Positions 33,109 through 38,696 of a stretch of DNA of 38,696 nucleotides are shown in pieces. The first letter of the stretch is position 1; each line of letters starts with the position of its first letter. The notes under the pieces were generated by a model. It was not told the DNA's origin. It worked only from the letters and a program-made list of their open reading frames with translations, and searched no databases. Position numbers and translations under genes: made by a program. The stretch covers positions 1-38,696 of the forward strand of contig MSJH02000125.1 of the NCBI GenBank assembly GCA_001931875.2, read 5' to 3'. This DNA comes from Byssochlamys sp. IMV 00236 (Eukaryota > Ascomycota > Eurotiomycetes > Eurotiales > Thermoascaceae).

Positions 33109-36100
33109 TTATTGAGGCAAACAGCAAAGCAGAGCAAAGTCATCTTTATGTGAATAAAGCCATACGCACCTGTGTTTGGCATTGATTAATTTTTGAACAG
33201 CTTGTCTTACTTTCGAGAGGGTATCTTGCTGATTTACATTTATATGTTCTAATAGTTTTTTATAGTCGTCATCCTGCCAAAAGTTATATCCAACCATATA
33301 TCGTACAACGTCTTTTGGTAGATCAAATGCGACTACTTGCACATCTTTCTTCAAGTCTTCGATAATAGGTGATATTCGATGAATGGCTAATGCAAATGGT
33401 ATTAGATATGTGTTAGCCATTGTTGTATTGTTTACCTTTGTCAGTGATTGCAGTTTTATGCTTGTGCTTGATCTTTGTACGTTCTTTGCCTCGACTTTCA
33501 CTGAACACTATATTCACATCGAAAGCCATTTTCTTTTGTTCCATGCCTTCGCCTTTGGATAATTCTAATGAGAATGGGTCATTGCGTACTGATAGAAATG
33601 GTTTAGTAAAGTAAAAAAGTCATGCTTGTACTATACTTACCAGAATCCGAAGCATCCTTTGACTTTAGCTCGTGCTTATTTCTAACTCTTGCTATAGAAT
33701 CAACTCTTATCTGTTCATTTATTTCTGCTGTGAGCCATTGACATAAATCTGTTTTGCTGACTTCGGTTTCTGTTCGTCTTAAAACATCCTTTACTTTCAC
33801 AGTCGTTTCACCCTTATTACTCTCTGAGTTCTTATGCTTTACAATCACAACCCAGTTGATACATGCTTTCTTACAGAGAGACACAAGGTCTTCTGGTGAA
33901 AGGTTGTTTTGTTCTTCATCGTCATATTGGAATTGAGCTCGAATACCATGACTCCAAAGTTCGTGAACAAGGTCCAGCCTTTCTTGCAACAGAACTTTAC
34001 CAAAACTTGCAACATACACATCGCACCGTTTAGGAGCCCATAAACCAAAGCTTCGCATCTTTTCATTCTTTGTCTTCATCAAATGTTTGACTTGTTCAGA
34101 TTGGTGCATGTCCAAATGTCTGATGAGTTTTTGGACAGCAATATTGACCCCCACAGCACGAAGCTTACGATTTGCAGTGGCATTGGGATGAGCAAAATGC
34201 TGAATGAGGAAATCGTATCTGCCGCCTACTGCCAACACATCCTTACGCTTCGAATCAATTGTATCTGTAACTGCTTCAAATACCATACCACCCTTGTAAA
34301 AGTGGTTGTTGTAAACCAACAAGGGATGAAAGACAATCCTGTGATGGATTCCAATATACTTGCTTACGTTAAGTAGAGTTCTTAACGCACCAATATTCTC
34401 TCTAAACATGGCTTTATGGCTGCCACTTAATAAAGCTTCAACTTTTCTCGCAACTGTCTCCAAATCACCTATAAATGAATATTGGACATCATGCCCTCTT
34501 TTTAATTACGTTGCTCTTACCATGAATATTAAATGAAGAAAGTTCATCTAATGCGCTTCGTTGCAAGTGAAACTTTAGCTTCAACACGTTTCTCACAGCA
34601 GCAAAAGAGGGAGCTCTTCCCAAACTGGATAATGCCACGAGCACTCCTTTACGGATATCTGGAGGAACACGACAGCTGTCTAATATGAGATCAGCAATAT
34701 TAGTATGATTCACCATAAAATAGAATCCTCCATTTTTATAAGGTGGTAGTTCTTCTAATACTTCCTCTACCACCTTAAGCACTTCTGCATCTGGAACCAT
34801 GGGCGCTGCAGTCTCTCGATGAACAATATCAAAATCAGCTTCAAGAACAGCTTCAGGTTGACCGCCACTCTGGTTTTCTCGATACACTCTGTCAAAAGTA
34901 AACCGCTTCAACTCTGGGAATCCCTTTTGACGTGAGACAAATCGTGCAAAGGGCACTGTTTGATCATAAGGAAGTTGATTTAAAGAGCCTCGTGAGTCCA
35001 TGAGATAGACTGGGTTCTTCCAGTTCCACTCGTACAAGCTATTTTTTGGAATCAATAAAGGAGCGGATATATCAATGGCGCCATGTCGTCGGAATATCTT
35101 GGTCATCTGTTCCCTAATTCGGTCAAAGAATATATGACTATACTGATCAAAAGGTATTTCCATGCTTGTTTGATAATCATAGGTAAGGTCTTTCAGTCTA
35201 TCTGCTGATTGTGAAAACATGGCAGACATCAGCTTGTCGTAGTATGGTGTGTTGGGGTTAGCTATTGTTCGTACACATTCTTTGATATATTCATCCTCAA
35301 GTTTGGGTGGCAAAAGATCGCTTCGTAATAATTCAAAACTATTTGGACGATCCTTGGGTTGAGGGGACAATAGCATGGTAATGATTCTCTTTTGGTTGAT
35401 GTAGCTTGTAGGAAAATCTTCTGGGAATTTACCATTACGGAGTTCGTTCAGTACAACAGCACGTTGCATTCCTGTTGAGAATTGATAGCACATTTCAAAA
35501 AAGATAACACCAAGCGAGAACATGTCTACTTTTTGATTGTATCGCATACCAGATGTTGTGCCAGTTGTTGGGTTTGGCATAACTTCAGGAGACACATAGA
35601 AGGTAGTACCAACACCAGTGGTCATGCTTTCTTCCAAATTGTGCTGACTTGAAGTAGAGTAGCCAGTATAACTTGTGGATATATTGCTATTCTCTCCAGG
35701 CTGATTAAACAGTCTAATCTGGCTTGCAGTACGAGAGAAAATCTGTCCATCTGCCAGAGTCTGATTTGAAGTAGCCAGTCCAAAATCACCAATTTTAACA
35801 TCATTATTGGAGTCCAAGAAAATGTTGGCAGGCTTTAGATCGCGATGAATCATTCCTTGGGAGTGTATATGAACTAGGCCTTCTAATACCTGCCTGAAAA
35901 GCCTCCAAGCTTCTTGCTCGTCAATACCTTCATCAATAACATCACGCAGGGTCTTCTTTTCACAATATTCCATTTGAATGTACAGAACCCTAGTGCGTTG
36001 ATGCTGTCGTTGACTATCTGAGCTTTTGTCTTCTTTGCTTCTTTTCCTTGTATTGTCTACAGCTCTTTTCATTAAAGTCACTTTGGCTCTGTTTGTAGTC

Positions 36101-38696
36101 GGGGTAACTGAACTGTTCGTGCTTTCTTCAGCAGTGGCTGTGTTATTATCTGTACTGTCTGGTGCAAAGGATATGAAATCCGAACCATCCTCATCGTCAT
36201 CCTCTGAAACGAAATCAATATCACTATCACTGCTTGCACTTGTACTTGTGTCATCGTCAAAGCGAATAGCCGAATAACTCCTGCTTTTGCTCTTTGATCT
36301 ATGCTTATCAATTGACAAAAAATCATCAAATTGTTTATAAGCGCTAACATCACCATCTTCTTCATCATATTCTGACTCTTCTAAATCATCTTCATCTGAA
36401 AAACCTTCACTGTCACTAGCGCTTCCTTTAAGATTTGATCCATCTTCATCTTCAAACCAAGTAGCAAAATATCGTACTACGTATTGATGGTGAAGACTGG
36501 ATAGTGAATGAACTTCTCTTAATATCTTTTTCAAATCTTCGCTATCTTTTGGATCCAATCGAATCTTCTTGATCGCATATAATCTACCATCTAAACGATT
36601 TCGCACTTTGATGACTTCACCAAACCCACCTTTTCCTAAAAACTCAATCTCTTCAAAGTCAGTCTTATAACGTGATGTTGTGAAATTCAAAGCTGCAATA
36701 TCATTTGATATATTTGACGCGCTATTCCTTGCACCGACATAGTTGGATGGTTCGTAAAGTTGTTGGGGAGCAAGCGCATTGACTGGAGGAGGCAACATGA
36801 TGGGCTCGGATGCCATCGTCATCAGAGGAGCCCTGCCTCTGATATTGCTTTTACTAGAGTGAATATGCGGTGCGACTTGTATAAAGTCAGTAACTGTTGC
36901 TTTTCGTGAAACATTTCATCTTACCATTTCCTGTAATAACAGGCTCTGCAACTTGTTCTGATATCACAGAGTCTGTATCGCCTGCAAAGAATGGATCATT
37001 CATTAGGTCAATAGCGGTTGGTCTCTTTTTTGGATCCGGTTCTAGTATTCTTCTTGCAAAAATGTTGGCAGCAGCAGGTATCTCAGTAGAAGCTGTACGC
37101 ATAAACGCATCAAAGTCACCAAATTCTTTTGTCACCTCCACTCCCCAAATCATTTCGATAAAAACGACGCCAAGACACCAAATATCGTTCTTTCGACCAT
37201 AGACTCCAGGTCTTTCTCGTACTTCAGGAGAGAGCCAAGAAATGGCCAATTCTGAACTTGATGTATCTTCAGAGTGCTCGACCAAAGAGTTGGACTTGTT
37301 TAAATCTATAGGAGCAAGTCAGCCATACTATTTCATCAAGGATTTATCAAAATACAATACCATGTAATCTTTTGTTATAACTAATGTCGGCTAACTTGAC
37401 AGATTGATTGCTGCTACAGAATATAGTATTGGAACGAATTTCTATATAAAGGTGTTAGTTTCAGCCTTTTACCCCTCCTTTTTTTTTACCTTTGCAAACG
37501 AATCCACTCAAATGTATGTGATTTAGAGCCCATAAGAGTTGTTTCATGTACTTGCGAACAATTGTCAATCTTAACCCACCACCACATTTCTTTAACAGAT
37601 CATATAAACTTCCTCCTTGTTCATATTCCATCAAAACATGTAAGATCCAAGAGTTTCTATCCATCTCACTACGATCCAATCGAGCATCATAAATATTTAC
37701 AATATGAGGATGTCTAATGGTCCTTAATCGATCTAATTCTCTTTCAATATCCTGTAGCTTTCTTTTCCCAGCCTGTGTTGTATAATATGATCCAGATATG
37801 TCCACTCTTTTGACTGCTAGTAAAGCTGGTAGTAGTAAGTTATCCACATCTTCAGAAGCATTATTCGCTCCCATAAGTTTATAATTAACAGGTTGTGCCG
37901 TAAAGGTTTCTCCAACAATACCTTTTCCTAGACAAGGACCTAGTGCGACTGTATGGAAGGATATAGTCTTTGAGATAACATCTTTCTCTTCCTTGTCAAT
38001 GGGCACATTGACCACGTTTTCGAACGTGATGAATTTAATATCGCCACTTGACTCAAATCCAGGGTTGATATCTTGCATATCCAGGTGAAAATCATCCTCT
38101 GCAGTATCAGTAAATCCAACAAGCCTCTGTTGTCGCTGTTCCATCGCTGCACGGGCATGTTCTCTCTTTCTTTCGATATCCTGCTGAATTTTTTCATTCA
38201 TCATATCTGACTGAACGCGTAACTCAGCTTCACGTTCTTTTCTGATTCTGTCAAGTTCTTCTTGTTCACGTTCCTTTTCGACCTTCAAGTCTTGTTCATT
38301 TCTGATAATCATTTGCTCATGCAATGTGAGCTTTGACGTAGCTGATGGAGGCATGTTGTGATTAGCTAAAAATGCACGGACATGGTCGCTTAGATCATAC
38401 ATCATCTCTTGACCTAATAGTTCATGTGCTGCTTTTTGAAGTGAGGTTGATAGTTGTTGAAGTAAATGTGGTGATAAGCCTTGAGGATTGATCAAGTGTA
38501 GTTCGGGTGGTTTGTTGGGATAAGATCGAGGAAATCGTACCTTGAGATCAACTGTGACATGAGCTTCGTCTCCCTCAACGCCTAAGGGACGCAAGTGTAA
38601 TATGAATTCAGGATCTGTGTGAGCAACCTTTGGATAGAGTCAGAATCTTTTTTTTTTTTTTTTTTTTATAAAAAAAAAAGGAGTCAATATACCTTC
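33109..38696 (-). CDS. GCN2: Gcn2 eIF2-alpha kinase (5' end beyond window)
   Basis: Visible exons: 38693-38696 (edge), 37490-38627, 37361-37441, 36925-37305, 34521-36875, 33641-34468, 33437/33436-33588 and 33109-33386, about 1740 residues. Domain order is diagnostic: RWD domain (FPRSYPNKPPELHLINPQGL), a charged helix, a pseudokinase (HVLMEYEQGGSLYDLLKKC, IRSNTIFCSSNQSVKLADIS, WLSPEVRERPGVYG), the true kinase (FLGKGGFGEVIKV, YAIKKIRL, HRDLKPANIFLDSNNDVKIG, DFGLAT), a HisRS-like domain (about 35210-33900) and a C-terminal ribosome/dimer domain ending at 33109. The kinase has a long acidic and Ser-rich insert between the N-lobe strands (about 36000-36450). Uncharged tRNA bound by the HisRS-like part activates the kinase, which phosphorylates eIF2-alpha and lowers general translation during amino-acid starvation. 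It is truncated only by the window edge. Confidence 0.96.

Noticed and set aside
1..38696. tRNA, rRNA or CRISPR arrays
   Set aside because: I saw no B-box-like GTTCRANNC in a cloverleaf context, no rRNA sequence and no spaced direct repeats; the organism is a eukaryote. A tRNAscan run would be decisive.

Overview
This window looks like nuclear DNA from an early-diverging filamentous fungus, most likely Mucoromycota (Mucorales-like). It is AT-rich, with many short spliceosomal introns (about 35-130 bp), poly(A)/poly(T) tracts and close spacing of conserved eukaryotic genes. Gene models were built by hand: exons were chosen so that GT-AG (or, in two cases, AT-AC) junctions keep the reading frame and family motifs continuous. 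No search or alignment could be run.

Layout, left to right: a PRL-type prenylated tyrosine phosphatase (-); an MFS transporter with an HMG-box-like N-terminus (+); a Sho1-like osmosensor (-); ribosomal protein S29/uS14 (-); a MICOS Mic26/Mic27 (apolipoprotein-O family) subunit (+); an unrecognised 426-residue protein with two apparent U12-type AT-AC introns (-); a decayed lineage-specific relic near 9.1-10.0 kb; succinate dehydrogenase cytochrome b subunit (-); an N-myristoylated RING-H2 E3 ligase (+); a kinesin-3 of the KIF1/Unc104 type (+); a 3.4 kb non-coding stretch; an Ndt80/PhoG-family transcription factor (+); a probable FANCC homologue (+); an ANCHR/ZFYVE19-like protein (-); a small graveyard (28.7-30.4 kb) with a degraded Fanzor/TnpB-like gene and an antisense pseudogene fragment; a CCDC43 homologue (+); Rrp8 rRNA methyltransferase (-); and the eIF2-alpha kinase Gcn2 (-), whose 5' end runs off the right edge.

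Most genes are core housekeeping or signalling functions: ribosome and rRNA modification, mitochondrial membrane and respiration, osmosensing, amino-acid starvation signalling, vesicle transport. They are not an operon-like set. The points that stand out are a FANCC-like Fanconi anaemia core-complex protein in a fungus, two apparent minor-spliceosome introns in one orphan gene, an HMG-box-like segment joined to an MFS transporter, and relics of an RNA-guided-nuclease-type (Fanzor) mobile element.
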